DNA from: UBA2336 sp049306095
Lineage (GTDB): Bacteria > Bacteroidota > Bacteroidia > Cytophagales > Cyclobacteriaceae
Length of the DNA: 64,000 nucleotides
NCBI GenBank assembly: GCA_049306095.1
Contig: JBAQPU010000009.1
Coordinates: 1-64,000, forward strand
Direction: 5' to 3'
The notes below the pieces were generated by a model that was given only the letters and a program-made list of their open reading frames with translations, did no database searches and was not told the origin of the DNA. Positions 53,185-62,021 of this stretch are shown here, piece after piece; position 1 is the stretch's first letter, and each line of letters starts with the position of its first letter. A program made the position numbers and the translations under genes.

Positions 53185-53418
53185 ATGGCTAAATCAGAAC
53201 CCAAAAAGAAAAGAAAACCAAAGGTTCACAAAGACTTACAGGGTTTCGAAGTATCGATTAACCAGTTTGGCGAACTCCATGCCAACATGGATATCGAAAA
53301 AATTAACGAATTCCTGAACAAAAATGTTGATGATAAGAAGCTGGCCGAGCGCGATGATTATGATGATATGAAAAAAGGTGACTCCTTGCTCAAGTCTCGT
53401 AAAAAGAAAAAGAAATAA
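53185..53418 (+). CDS. Small basic conserved-looking protein of unknown function
   Basis: A 77-residue protein. It has a Lys/Arg-rich head (MAKSEPKKKRKPK), a structured-looking middle (LQGFEVSINQFGELHANMDIEKINEFLNKNV shortened here to its key parts GFEVSINQFGEL and IDKINEFLNK-like IEKINEFLNK), an acidic segment (AERDDYDDMK) and a Lys-rich tail. I recall similar short proteins beside gltX in other Bacteroidota, but no name. It lies between gltX (5 bp) and the dehydrogenase (2 bp), so it is in one operon. Basic ends on a small acidic body suggest RNA or ribosome contact, which is inference. Confidence 0.75.
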   Translation: MAKSEPKKKRKPKVHKDLQGFEVSINQFGELHANMDIEKINEFLNKNVDDKKLAERDDYDDMKKGDSLLKSRKKKKK

Positions 53419-53420
53419 CC

Positions 53421-54629
53421 ATGATGCTCAAACTTGGCATTATCCGCGAAGGAAAAATTCCGCCCGATAAACGGGTCCCGTTTACTCCCCTGCAGGCAGA
53501 GGAAATCGGGCAACGATTCCCCAATGTGAAAGTGGTAATTCAGGAAAGCCCAATCCGATGTTTTAATGACGATGAGTACGGTGAATTAGGGATGCGCGTA
53601 TCAGCCGATGTAAGTGATTGCGATATTTTGATGGGCATTAAAGAGGTTCCGATCGATCAGCTGGTACCCGGCAAAACGTATTTATTTTTTTCGCATACCA
53701 TTAAAAAGCAGCCTCATAATAAAAAGCTGATACGGGCCATCCTTGATAAAAAAATCAGGATGATTGACTATGAGGTATTGAAAGATAAGCTTGGAAACCG
53801 CCTGGTGGCCTTTGGACGCTTTGCCGGAATTGTGGGTGCCTACAACGGCCTGTGGACATACGGCAAACGCTACAATTGCTTTTCATTGCGCAGGGCCTTT
53901 GAATGCTTTGATGTAAACGATTTAAAAATTGAATTGCGAAAAGTAAAATTACCGCCTGTTAAAATACTGCTAACCGGTGCCGGCCGGGTGGGTAAGGGAG
54001 CGATGGAAACTCTTGACACGGTGGGCATTCGGAAAGTTAGCCCCACTGATTTTCTGCGCCAGGCCTACGATGAGCCCGTGTATACCCAACTCAGCAGTGC
54101 CGACTATCACCTCCGAAAAGAAGGAGGGCATTTTAACCGGGAAGAGTTTCATTTGAATCCGGAGAAATATTCCGGTGACTTTTTGAAGTATACGCGTGTT
54201 GCTGATGTGCTGTTAGCAGGCGCTTTCTGGAATCCAAAAGCTCCAGTACTGTTTACCGTGCAGGATATGCAAGCACCGGATTTTAAGATCAAAATTATTG
54301 CCGACATCACCTGCGATATTGGCGGCTCCATACCCAGCACCAAAATTGCCAGCACCATCCCCGATCCCATTTACGACTACGATCCCACAACGGACTCGGT
54401 TCAACCGCCACTTTCGAACGATAAGTTTGTAACCGTGATGGGCGTAGATAACCTGCCATGTGAACTTCCGCGCAGCGCATCAGAAGAATTTGGTCGCGAT
54501 TTACTGGATAGGATTTTAGTGCCCCTTCTGGTAAAAGATGTCGACAAAATTATTGAGCGGGCTACCATTACAAAAGATGGAAAACTTACTGCCCAATTTT
54601 CCTATCTTCAGGATTACGTGACCGGCTAA
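53421..54629 (+). CDS. Saccharopine/alanine dehydrogenase-like NAD(P) enzyme
   Basis: A 402-residue protein with an AlaDh/PNT-type N-terminal domain (LGIIREGKIPPDKRVPFTP, the conserved K-R-V pattern) and a central nucleotide-binding domain with ILLTGAGRVGKGAMETL (about residues 184-200). The C-terminal half holds TCDIGGSIPSTKIAST and VTVMGVDNLPCELPRSASEEF, typical of lysine-forming saccharopine dehydrogenases and their bacterial relatives. The exact substrate is not certain. It follows the small basic protein by 2 bp. The start could be either of two tandem ATG codons. Confidence 0.85.
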   Translation: MMLKLGIIREGKIPPDKRVPFTPLQAEEIGQRFPNVKVVIQESPIRCFNDDEYGELGMRVSADVSDCDILMGIKEVPIDQLVPGKTYLFFSHTIKKQPHNKKLIRAILDKKIRMIDYEVLKDKLGNRLVAFGRFAGIVGAYNGLWTYGKRYNCFSLRRAFECFDVNDLKIELRKVKLPPVKILLTGAGRVGKGAMETLDTVGIRKVSPTDFLRQAYDEPVYTQLSSADYHLRKEGGHFNREEFHLNPEKYSGDFLKYTRVADVLLAGAFWNPKAPVLFTVQDMQAPDFKIKIIADITCDIGGSIPSTKIASTIPDPIYDYDPTTDSVQPPLSNDKFVTVMGVDNLPCELPRSASEEFGRDLLDRILVPLLVKDVDKIIERATITKDGKLTAQFSYLQDYVTG

Positions 54630-54727
54630 AGGACACGATTGATCTTAGCGATTATCTGCTCACATGAGCGATCAGCAAAGGATTGTTTTTGTATCTTTCG
54701 TTTCATGCATTCTTAAACAATCCGCAT

Positions 54728-56026
54728 ATGTTGCGCCTAAGAACACTCTCGTTGTTGCTCCTGTTATTCATAAGTTGCGCTTCACTTGCCCAGGTTAAAA
54801 CCGATGCAACGTTGAAGGAAATATTAATGAAGGGTGATCATAAACTCCTGCAACACATGCTTCAACATCCTGACTCCTTTCGGGTTCAGATCATCTATAC
54901 CCAAATCAATCGCGACAAACAGAACCGGCCACACTTTCAAAACTATAATTTCAACGTTGATTCGAATTTCTACTTCAATCCTGCCTCAACAGTTAAGCTT
55001 CCCCTTGCGCTGCTTGCCCTGGAGAAGTTGAATACCCTTGGAAAAAGTAACATCACAAAATACACCTCCCTGCAGGTAGACAAAAACTTTCCATGGCAAA
55101 CCCCAGACCTTGTCGATAGCAGTTCGCAAAGCGGGCTTCCGTCCATCGCGCAGTATATCAGAAGGGCCTTGCTGGTTAGTGAGAATGATCCGTATAATCG
55201 ATTGTACCAGTTTGTGGGGCAACAAAGTATTAACCGGAATTTACACCAAAAAGGGTATGGAAGTACCCGCATCACCCGCCAGTTTCTTGGCCTTAGCGAA
55301 GATCAAAACCGCCACACCAACAGTGTACGATTCATTGGCACCGATGGCTCAGTGCTGTATGAACAGCCACCTGCCTACAATACCGATTCATTCAATTTCA
55401 AGAATGTGTTTAAAGTTGGGAAAGCTTATTACAACAAATACGACAGCCTCGTAAACGAACCCATCGATTTTACAAAAGTTAATAACCTGCCGCTGGAAGA
55501 TTTGCAACAGATTCTTCAGTCGGCCCTGTTTCCACAATCGGTTCCGGCTAAGAAAAGATTTAATCTTACAGATGATGATTACCTTTTCCTCCGGCAATAT
55601 CTCTCCCAATATCCCTCTGAAACCAACTATCCGAAATACGACAGTGCCGAATATTACAATAGCTATGTGAAGTTCTTTTTCAGAAATGAAAGCCACCAAA
55701 TGCCCGGTTCTATTCGGGTATTCAACAAAGTAGGCTGGGCTTACGGATTTTTGATTGACGCATCGTATGTGGCTGATTTTGAAAATCAGGTTGAATTCAT
55801 GCTGACCGCCACCGTGTATGTGAACCACGATGGAATTTTGAATGACGATACGTACGAGTATGAAACGGAAGGCTGGCCTTTTATGTACCAGTTAGGGCAA
55901 TTGATTTATAACTATGAATTAAAACGGCCCAGGAAATTCAAACCTGATCTTTCTGAATTTAAGGTACAGTACGAACATCGGGATATTCATGACACGCGTC
56001 CTGTCATTAAAAGTGTTGATAACTAA
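54728..56026 (+). CDS. Serine hydrolase, class A beta-lactamase-like fold, exported
   Basis: A 432-residue exported protein. The ATG at 54728 gives a signal peptide (TLSLLLLLFISCASLAQ). The nucleophile motif SxxK is STVK in NPASTVKLPLALLALEKL, and the SxN-type element is in LLVSENDPYNRLYQFVGQ. A KTG-type triad is not obvious in the C-terminal part (GWAYGFLIDASYV occupies the likely position). It is far longer than class A beta-lactamases (about 290), so antibiotic resistance should not be assumed. A cell-wall or other ester/amide hydrolase is as likely. It overlaps the moxR gene tail to tail by 4 bp. Confidence 0.82.
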   Translation: MLRLRTLSLLLLLFISCASLAQVKTDATLKEILMKGDHKLLQHMLQHPDSFRVQIIYTQINRDKQNRPHFQNYNFNVDSNFYFNPASTVKLPLALLALEKLNTLGKSNITKYTSLQVDKNFPWQTPDLVDSSSQSGLPSIAQYIRRALLVSENDPYNRLYQFVGQQSINRNLHQKGYGSTRITRQFLGLSEDQNRHTNSVRFIGTDGSVLYEQPPAYNTDSFNFKNVFKVGKAYYNKYDSLVNEPIDFTKVNNLPLEDLQQILQSALFPQSVPAKKRFNLTDDDYLFLRQYLSQYPSETNYPKYDSAEYYNSYVKFFFRNESHQMPGSIRVFNKVGWAYGFLIDASYVADFENQVEFMLTATVYVNHDGILNDDTYEYETEGWPFMYQLGQLIYNYELKRPRKFKPDLSEFKVQYEHRDIHDTRPVIKSVDN

Positions 56027-56991
56027 ACCATCAACCGGTTAATCAGGTCATCCACTGTAATTCCTTCCGCTTCTGCCTTGAAGTTTCTCACCATGCGGTG
56101 GCGTAACACCGGCTTGGCTATAGCCTGAACATCTTCTATGTCGGGCGAGTATTTACTGTTCAGCAGTGCATTACATTTTGCGCCCAGCACAAGGTACTGC
56201 GAGGCACGCGGGCCTGCGCCCCATTCCAGGTACTCGTTTGCAACCGAAGATGCCCCATTGGTTTGCGGCCTTGTTTTATTAGCCAGTTTTACGGCATACT
56301 CAATCACATTGTCGGGAACAGGAACCCTTCGCACCAGGTGTTGAAAAGCACTGATTTCCCCGGCTGTCAGGATTTTGGAAACTGATCTTTGCTCATCAGA
56401 GGTTGTTGCTTTCACCACTTCCACCTCTTCCGAAAAGGACGGATAGCTCAGCAAAATGTTAAACATAAACCGGTCAAGCTGGGCTTCCGGCAACGGATAG
56501 GTTCCCTCTTGCTCGATGGGGTTTTGTGTCGCCAATACAAAAAACGGTTTTGGTAATTCGTATTGTTGCCCTGCAATGGTTACGGCATATTCCTGCATGG
56601 ATTCGAGCAACGCTGCCTGTGTTTTAGGAGGTGTTCGGTTGATTTCATCGGCCAGGATGATGTTGGCAAACACCGGGCCTTTAACAAATTTAAAATTCCG
56701 ATCCTTATCCATGGTTTCGGCACCCACAATATCGGAAGGCATTAAATCGGGTGTAAACTGAATTCTTTTAAACTCGAGGTCAAGCGCTTTGGCAATGGTT
56801 TGAATCAGCAATGTTTTCGCCAGCCCCGGCACGCCCACCAATAAAGAATGTCCCTGGCAAAAAATCCCTGTCAGCACGAGACGCACCACTTCGTCCTGCC
56901 CTACAATGACCTTTGAAATTTCTGATGATAGGTTTTTATAGGTAACGGCCAATGCATCGGCCGCTTCTACATCGGTTGAAAATTTTGTCAT
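56023..56991 (-). CDS. MoxR family AAA+ ATPase
   Basis: A 322-residue AAA+ ATPase of the MoxR class. Walker A is GVPGLAKTLL (about residues 53-62), Walker B is ILADEINRTPPKTQAALLESMQE, and sensor 1 is FVLATQNPIEQEGTYPLPEAQLDRF. MoxR proteins help von-Willebrand-type partner proteins mature, often in envelope stress systems, but no VWA or DUF58 gene is adjacent in view. It lies 81 bp downstream of the foldase group on the same strand, and this gap shows no clear promoter. Confidence 0.94.
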   Translation of the reverse strand: MTKFSTDVEAADALAVTYKNLSSEISKVIVGQDEVVRLVLTGIFCQGHSLLVGVPGLAKTLLIQTIAKALDLEFKRIQFTPDLMPSDIVGAETMDKDRNFKFVKGPVFANIILADEINRTPPKTQAALLESMQEYAVTIAGQQYELPKPFFVLATQNPIEQEGTYPLPEAQLDRFMFNILLSYPSFSEEVEVVKATTSDEQRSVSKILTAGEISAFQHLVRRVPVPDNVIEYAVKLANKTRPQTNGASSVANEYLEWGAGPRASQYLVLGAKCNALLNSKYSPDIEDVQAIAKPVLRHRMVRNFKAEAEGITVDDLINRLMV

Positions 56992-57072
56992 GCGCTTTGT
57001 GTAAACGTTGGTTAAAAATAACGATCAATCTTATACAACGTTGAACTCTTTACATATACGGTCGGGGGTTGC

Positions 57073-58446
57073 CTATTCATCCAGTATTCCGCAGAAATTA
57101 TAGGCCGGATCAATATTAATGAACACATCTCTTCTGGCTTTGTCAAACCACTTCTCTAAAATGCGGTTCTTCTTTTGATTCAGGGTTGCGGTTTGTATGC
57201 GGTTCCAGTCATCCTTCAGGTTAGCCTGGTGCGGGGCCATTCTGGATTTATAAAACAAAATCCTGACAGCTTCTTTTCCCTGGTCGGTACGATAGGTTAA
57301 AGGTTTTGAAATTTCACCCACTTTCATAGAATCAACTGCAAAGAAAACAACCGGATCCACCTCATCCACTGACAGCCTGGCGCCTCCTGTATCATCAGTG
57401 AAAAAGCCTCCGTTCCCTTTGGTGGCTACATCATCGGAGTGTTCTTTTGCCAGCCTTTGAAATGCCACACTATCTTTAATGGCTATCGTTCGAATGCTGT
57501 CAAGAAATTTAGTGGCTGCCAGGATATCATCTGATGAAGGAGTTGGAGCCATTAAAATATGGCGCGCATGGTATTCGTTTCCTCTTCGTTCCAGCAATTG
57601 AATAATATGGAATCCGTATTCTGTTTCAACCGGCATGGAAATTTCGCTGGGTTTCAATTTAAAGGCCATCGCTTCAAATTCAGGAACCAGTGCGCCTCTG
57701 CCAACCCAGCCCATGTCACCGTTGTTGGATGTTACACTGGGATCGGCTGAGTATTTTCTGGCCAATACTGCAAAATCTTCTCCGGTCATCAGGCGCGTGC
57801 GGATATCCATGAGTTGGCGCCTGGTTTCTTCTTTCTGTTTCTCGCTGACTTTCGCAATTCGTACAATTTGCGCTACTTCTATTTCAGCTGAAAAAAACGG
57901 AAGGCTGTCTTTCGGTATACGATTGTAAAACTTTCTTACCTCAGCTGGGGTAACCGTAATGCCTTTTGAAATGGTTCGTTCCATTTCGCTTACCACCATT
58001 TGTTCTCGTATTTGATCGCGCAACTCGCCCTTGATTTGATCCAATGATTTTCCAAATTTATTTTCAAGCTCTTCCTGCGATCCCTGGTACTGCGCCAGGA
58101 TCATGGCCATTCTTCGTTCTGTATTTTGATCCACTTCATCATCAGACACAACCACCGAGTCAATCTCTGCTTTTGCCATCATCAGCTTATTGCGAAGCAA
58201 CATTGCCAAAAACTGACACCGTGTTTGATCACCGCCTTGTCCGCCATTAGAAACATAATCCAGATAGGCTTTGTCCAGCTCTGATTTCAATACGATGTAG
58301 TTATCAACTTTGCCGATAATTTTATCGACTACAAATCCTTCATTTTCCTGAGCGTGAACACGTATGATGGAAAGGAAACAAAGTGCGGCCACCGCCACCA
58401 CCCGTAGTTTATTTATAGACCTCAAACTCTTTCTCACTTGCTGCAT
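57073..58446 (-). CDS. SurA-type periplasmic chaperone / peptidyl-prolyl isomerase
   Basis: About 457 residues with a signal peptide (VVAVAALCFLSIIRVHAQ). An N-terminal SurA chaperone domain (VDKIIGKVDNYIVLKSELD) is followed by two parvulin PPIase domains. The first is the most complete (AQIVRIAK, ARKYSADPSVTSNNGDMGWVGRG, then EYGFHIIQLLERR), and the second starts at ARHILMAPTP. It escorts outer-membrane proteins through the periplasm. The start is uncertain. The ATG at 58446 is used here, with tandem ATGs at 58461/58458 as alternatives. In every case the gene overlaps the end of the upstream foldase gene. Confidence 0.88.
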   Translation of the reverse strand: MQQVRKSLRSINKLRVVAVAALCFLSIIRVHAQENEGFVVDKIIGKVDNYIVLKSELDKAYLDYVSNGGQGGDQTRCQFLAMLLRNKLMMAKAEIDSVVVSDDEVDQNTERRMAMILAQYQGSQEELENKFGKSLDQIKGELRDQIREQMVVSEMERTISKGITVTPAEVRKFYNRIPKDSLPFFSAEIEVAQIVRIAKVSEKQKEETRRQLMDIRTRLMTGEDFAVLARKYSADPSVTSNNGDMGWVGRGALVPEFEAMAFKLKPSEISMPVETEYGFHIIQLLERRGNEYHARHILMAPTPSSDDILAATKFLDSIRTIAIKDSVAFQRLAKEHSDDVATKGNGGFFTDDTGGARLSVDEVDPVVFFAVDSMKVGEISKPLTYRTDQGKEAVRILFYKSRMAPHQANLKDDWNRIQTATLNQKKNRILEKWFDKARRDVFINIDPAYNFCGILDE

Positions 58447-59311
58447 TGTTATACACATCATCTTCCAGTTTTTTAGCAAGTTCGACCTTGCGCTTATTCA
58501 AAATAATATTGCGGATATCATCCTTTACGAACTCAAGCGGTGAAATATTGTCGGAAATACGGTATTTAACCACTTTTAAAAAGTAAAGATAGCTATCATC
58601 GGAGGTTTCGTAATAGGGATATGCCTTTAAAAATTGGATTTTATTGGGGATCTCAACCAGGGGCGAATTCTTGACCAGCTCATCAAAAACCATCCAGGTG
58701 GAATCGCTCAAATGATAGACCGTGGAGAAACTGAGGCAGTATGACTTCAGTTCCTTTTCATCTTTCTCTTTTCGTGAAAAAATCAGGTCTTTAATTTTAT
58801 TCGTGCGCGGGGCTGTTTTGGGAACCTTCATAAAGGTGGCCTGCACAATGTTCTGCTTCAAAATAAAGTTATCGATGTTCTCTTTATAGTAAGATTCTAT
58901 TTGCGCATTGGAAATGACTGTGTCAAGGTTTTGCTTGACAAAAAAAGCCTGGTATTCGTAGGCTATCAGGCTGAATCGGTAATCCAGTATCTTTCGCTCA
59001 ACTTCAGCCTCGTTGATGTTAATCTTTTTGGCCGCTTCCTGAATCAGTAATTGTTTGCGAATCCAACTGTTAATATACGCTTCAATGCGAAGGGCACTGT
59101 CTTCTTTGCTCACGCCCAGGGTAACAATTCCATTCAACTCATCTTTATAGAGGTACGTGTCGTTAACACGAGCAACCGGTACCCGGTTTACTTCCTCCGA
59201 AGTTTGCTCACCTTTCATTTTAATAAACTCACATCCCGTTATCAGAACGAGGCTTCCAACAACCAGGTTAATGGCTAAGTTTCTCCACCACATGTTTTCT
59301 TGTTTTCTCAT
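58409..59311 (-). CDS. SurA/PpiC-like lipoprotein without a recognisable isomerase domain
   Basis: A 300-residue lipoprotein (lipobox LITGC). The sequence VARVNDTYLYKDELNGIV and WIRKQLLIQEAAKKININEAEV match the N-terminal chaperone arm of SurA/PrsA proteins. The stretch where a parvulin domain would be has ISNAQIESYYKENIDNF but lacks the HILV...GGDLG motifs, so it may be a chaperone without isomerase activity. The ATG at 59311 is preceded by AAGG at good spacing and is preferred over 59293. It overlaps the foldase genes on both sides, which indicates tight translational coupling. Confidence 0.82.
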   Translation of the reverse strand: MRKQENMWWRNLAINLVVGSLVLITGCEFIKMKGEQTSEEVNRVPVARVNDTYLYKDELNGIVTLGVSKEDSALRIEAYINSWIRKQLLIQEAAKKININEAEVERKILDYRFSLIAYEYQAFFVKQNLDTVISNAQIESYYKENIDNFILKQNIVQATFMKVPKTAPRTNKIKDLIFSRKEKDEKELKSYCLSFSTVYHLSDSTWMVFDELVKNSPLVEIPNKIQFLKAYPYYETSDDSYLYFLKVVKYRISDNISPLEFVKDDIRNIILNKRKVELAKKLEDDVYNNAASEKEFEVYK

Positions 59312-61223
59312 TTACCTTAACAGGGTATTTTTTAGTAAGTTGGTTAATCCATTCCTTTTCAAGGTGATCCTGAAAATCTGAAATAACCATTGCCCGTGCC
59401 TCTTCAAACGTTAGCTTACCGGGCGGCACCATTTCTTTGACCTGCACAAGGTAATACATTCTGTTATTTTCGGCAGTATAAAGTCCGGGAGCCCACTCTA
59501 TACCCGATAAAACCTGACGGTCATCTTTTTGGAAAATACCTTCTTCCGGTTTGGCTGTTTTCGACTGAATCATTTCCCGAATGGCCGTTGTGTCATTCTT
59601 TTCAATTGCACTTTTTAATAAGGCTCCTGATTGAAGGGATTTCAGTGTATAAATAATTGCATGAACCCTTTCACCCGCAGCATATTTCTCACGGTGTGCA
59701 TCGAAAAAGTGTTGTTGGCCAACCGAGTCGTCACTTGCCTTTTGCCACACTTCTTTTTCCATAATATCAAAGAGGAGGATACCTTCATAGTACTCTTTCA
59801 GCAACCTTTCAAAATCAGGATGCTCCTGAATAATCTTTGCCTCCAGCACATGATTAATCTCCCGCTCTACAAAGGCGTTATACAACTGCTCAACATAATT
59901 GGCCGGGTTCAGATTGGTAGCCTTTTGATTTTGTTCCATGTATGTAAGAAATGATGATGCACTTACCGGTTTTTTCGTTAAGGTAAAAAGTGTCTTATCA
60001 TAAAAAGTCGTTGTGTTTTGCTTTACCCATTTCCACCGGCCTTTTGTGAGAGCGGTATCCGCTAATGCAAAAATCTTTGCTTTTATTTCCTGATCCTCGG
60101 TAAATGAAAAGTCTTTCTTTAATTTTTTCATAAGCGCCAGCCGTGATATTTGCGCGCGCTCATCGCGTGCCACGCGGCTCTTTAAAGCAGGAGCCAGCTC
60201 TTCAAAAGAGGGCAATGGAATTTTTCGCTCAAGCCTGATGATGTGCCAGCCATATTGAGTTTGAACGGGATCAGATAGATCGCCAGGATTCTGCAATGAA
60301 AAAGCAGCCTTATCAAAAGCCGGCACTGATGCCATTGCACCCACACCAAACGGGCGAAGTTTGCCTCCGCTGTTTTTTGTGGAGGGGTCTTCAGAGTATT
60401 GCTTGCACAGGTCGTTCCAGCTTACCCCTCCTTTGAGCTGATCGTCAATTTCAAAAATGAGGTTTCGCGCCTTTGCGGCATCATGCTCGCTTCCTGTACG
60501 AATCATAATGTGCGAAACCTCCACTTCACCACGTGACGGTTTACGATCCATTACATTCAGAACATGATACCCAAAACGGGTACGAACCGGACCAATAATT
60601 TCTCCCTTCTTTGCCTGATAGGCAGCATTTTCGAATGGGTACACCATCTGCAGGGCAGTGAAGTAACCCAGATCACCTTTTGTCGATTTTGCCATAGGTT
60701 CCTCTGAATACAACGCAGCAAGAGAGCCAAAATCTTCACCTGCCAGAGCCCGAGATTTTAGATCGAGTGCTTTATTAAAAGCCTGCAGGGTATCGGCAGG
60801 GGCAGCCTCTGCTTTTAAACTAATCAGTATATGAGAAACGTGGACTTCCTCCTGCAATCGCTGATAGGTGACTTTTACGAGACTGTCAATTAGTTTTCCT
60901 TCCGGGAGATAGGGTTTTTTCAGTTCTTCTCGGTATGTGCCAAACTCTTTTACAAAAGCAGATGTAGTATCGATTCCTCTGCTGCGTGCTTCTCTTACCT
61001 TCCGTTTAAAGTTGATGTACAACTTCAGGTATTCATCAATCTTTTGCGGGGTGTACTCAGCTTTGTCCTGATGATTCTTTTTATAGAGGTACACAAATTC
61101 ATCTCCTGAAACAGACTCATCACCTATTGTAAACAGTATTTGTGGTTTTGAATTTTTGCTCTTTTGTGCTGCCCCATCCAAAAAAAATACTACCAGGAAT
61201 GCTGCAATAAAAAATCTGACCAT
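59268..61223 (-). CDS. PpiC-type peptidyl-prolyl isomerase, two parvulin domains
   Basis: About 651 residues. The ATG at 61223 gives a signal peptide (VRFFIAAFLVVFFLDGAAQ). An N-terminal helical chaperone arm (SGDEFVYLYKKNHQD) leads to two parvulin repeats. The first is VSHILISLKAEA to FGYHVLNVMDRKP. The second is VSHIMIRTGSEHDAA to YGWHIIRLERK. A long helical C-terminus follows, containing EVWQKASDDSVGQQHFF and ending PVKVNEKTRKHVVEKL. It is the first of three adjoining foldase genes and begins 16 bp after the RsbW-like gene. Confidence 0.9.
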   Translation of the reverse strand: MVRFFIAAFLVVFFLDGAAQKSKNSKPQILFTIGDESVSGDEFVYLYKKNHQDKAEYTPQKIDEYLKLYINFKRKVREARSRGIDTTSAFVKEFGTYREELKKPYLPEGKLIDSLVKVTYQRLQEEVHVSHILISLKAEAAPADTLQAFNKALDLKSRALAGEDFGSLAALYSEEPMAKSTKGDLGYFTALQMVYPFENAAYQAKKGEIIGPVRTRFGYHVLNVMDRKPSRGEVEVSHIMIRTGSEHDAAKARNLIFEIDDQLKGGVSWNDLCKQYSEDPSTKNSGGKLRPFGVGAMASVPAFDKAAFSLQNPGDLSDPVQTQYGWHIIRLERKIPLPSFEELAPALKSRVARDERAQISRLALMKKLKKDFSFTEDQEIKAKIFALADTALTKGRWKWVKQNTTTFYDKTLFTLTKKPVSASSFLTYMEQNQKATNLNPANYVEQLYNAFVEREINHVLEAKIIQEHPDFERLLKEYYEGILLFDIMEKEVWQKASDDSVGQQHFFDAHREKYAAGERVHAIIYTLKSLQSGALLKSAIEKNDTTAIREMIQSKTAKPEEGIFQKDDRQVLSGIEWAPGLYTAENNRMYYLVQVKEMVPPGKLTFEEARAMVISDFQDHLEKEWINQLTKKYPVKVNEKTRKHVVEKLSH

Positions 61224-61239
61224 GCTGATTAAATCGTGA

Positions 61240-61662
61240 TTATTTAAAACTGACTTTCTTTGCCAGGCGGCAAACGCATTTATTGTTTTTCTGTTGTTCG
61301 TACTCAACACTATCCATGATCGACTTCACCAGTCTGATGCCAAGGCCACCTTTTCGTTTCTCCTGAATGATATTATCCATACTGGGCTCAGTAAACTGAT
61401 TAATATCAAATACATTTCCTTTATCGATGATCTCAAAAACAACCGGATCATCTTTGTCTATCAGGATATGAAGTTCAAATACTTCATTTGGATTGCAATC
61501 ATGGCCATGAATCATCAGGTTCGAGCACATTTCATCCATCGCTAAAACCATCTCACTGATCTCCAGCTCGGAAATACCATGATTCGCAAGAGAAGTACGG
61601 ACAAAGTCTCGCACTCCCTTCAGGTTTTCAATACTGCAGCCAACTTTAAACTTATATTTCAT
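61240..61662 (-). CDS. RsbW-like anti-sigma kinase (HATPase domain)
   Basis: A 140-residue GHKL ATPase of the anti-sigma kinase type. The N box is VLAMDEMCSNLMIHGHD, and a G-box-like element is KRKGGLGIRLVKSIMD. In partner-switching systems such a kinase phosphorylates a STAS protein and, when free, binds a sigma factor or another target. Its ATG overlaps the STAS gene stop by 4 bp (ATGA), and the foldase genes follow. No sigma factor gene is visible here, so the controlled target is unknown. Confidence 0.88.
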   Translation of the reverse strand: MKYKFKVGCSIENLKGVRDFVRTSLANHGISELEISEMVLAMDEMCSNLMIHGHDCNPNEVFELHILIDKDDPVVFEIIDKGNVFDINQFTEPSMDNIIQEKRKGGLGIRLVKSIMDSVEYEQQKNNKCVCRLAKKVSFK

Positions 61663-61997
61663 GCAACCAACTTCTTAGCCTCGGTTTTATCCTTTGCAAT
61701 CGTCAGCAATTCGTGCAGGCCCAATATCTCAAACGTATTGGCCACCTTTTCGCTCATGCCAAACAATATCATTTTCAAATTTTTATCCTTAAACTCATCG
61801 ATGTAGGACATAAATACCCCCAGACCGGCCGAAGAAATGTACTCCAGCGAACCGCAGTCGACCAGAATTTTGGTAAACCCTTCGCCAACACTTTTGGCTA
61901 TTGTTAAGTCCAATTCGATAGATGAACTGGCATCAATTTCACCAATGGGTGTAATGATATCGATTCCGTCTTCCTGTAATCGTTTAATGTGGACCAT
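61659..61997 (-). CDS. STAS domain anti-anti-sigma factor
   Basis: A 112-residue single STAS domain of the RsbV/SpoIIAA type. The phosphorylation-site motif is intact in LEYISSAGLGVFMSYID, where the serine after YIS is the likely target. The start IDIITPIGEIDASSSIELDL matches the family. It would be phosphorylated by the RsbW-like kinase, encoded right after it, and dephosphorylated by the SpoIIE-type phosphatase encoded before it. The three genes are in the order phosphatase, STAS, kinase, with a 24-bp gap and a 4-bp overlap. Confidence 0.92.
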   Translation of the reverse strand: MVHIKRLQEDGIDIITPIGEIDASSSIELDLTIAKSVGEGFTKILVDCGSLEYISSAGLGVFMSYIDEFKDKNLKMILFGMSEKVANTFEILGLHELLTIAKDKTEAKKLVA

Positions 61998-62021
61998 GTA
62001 TTTCTAACGGTTTAAAATGGT

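Noticed and set aside
54728..56026. Antibiotic-resistance beta-lactamase
   Set aside because: SxxK and SxN-like motifs exist, but the protein is much longer than class A enzymes and a KTG motif is not evident. A general serine hydrolase call is safer.
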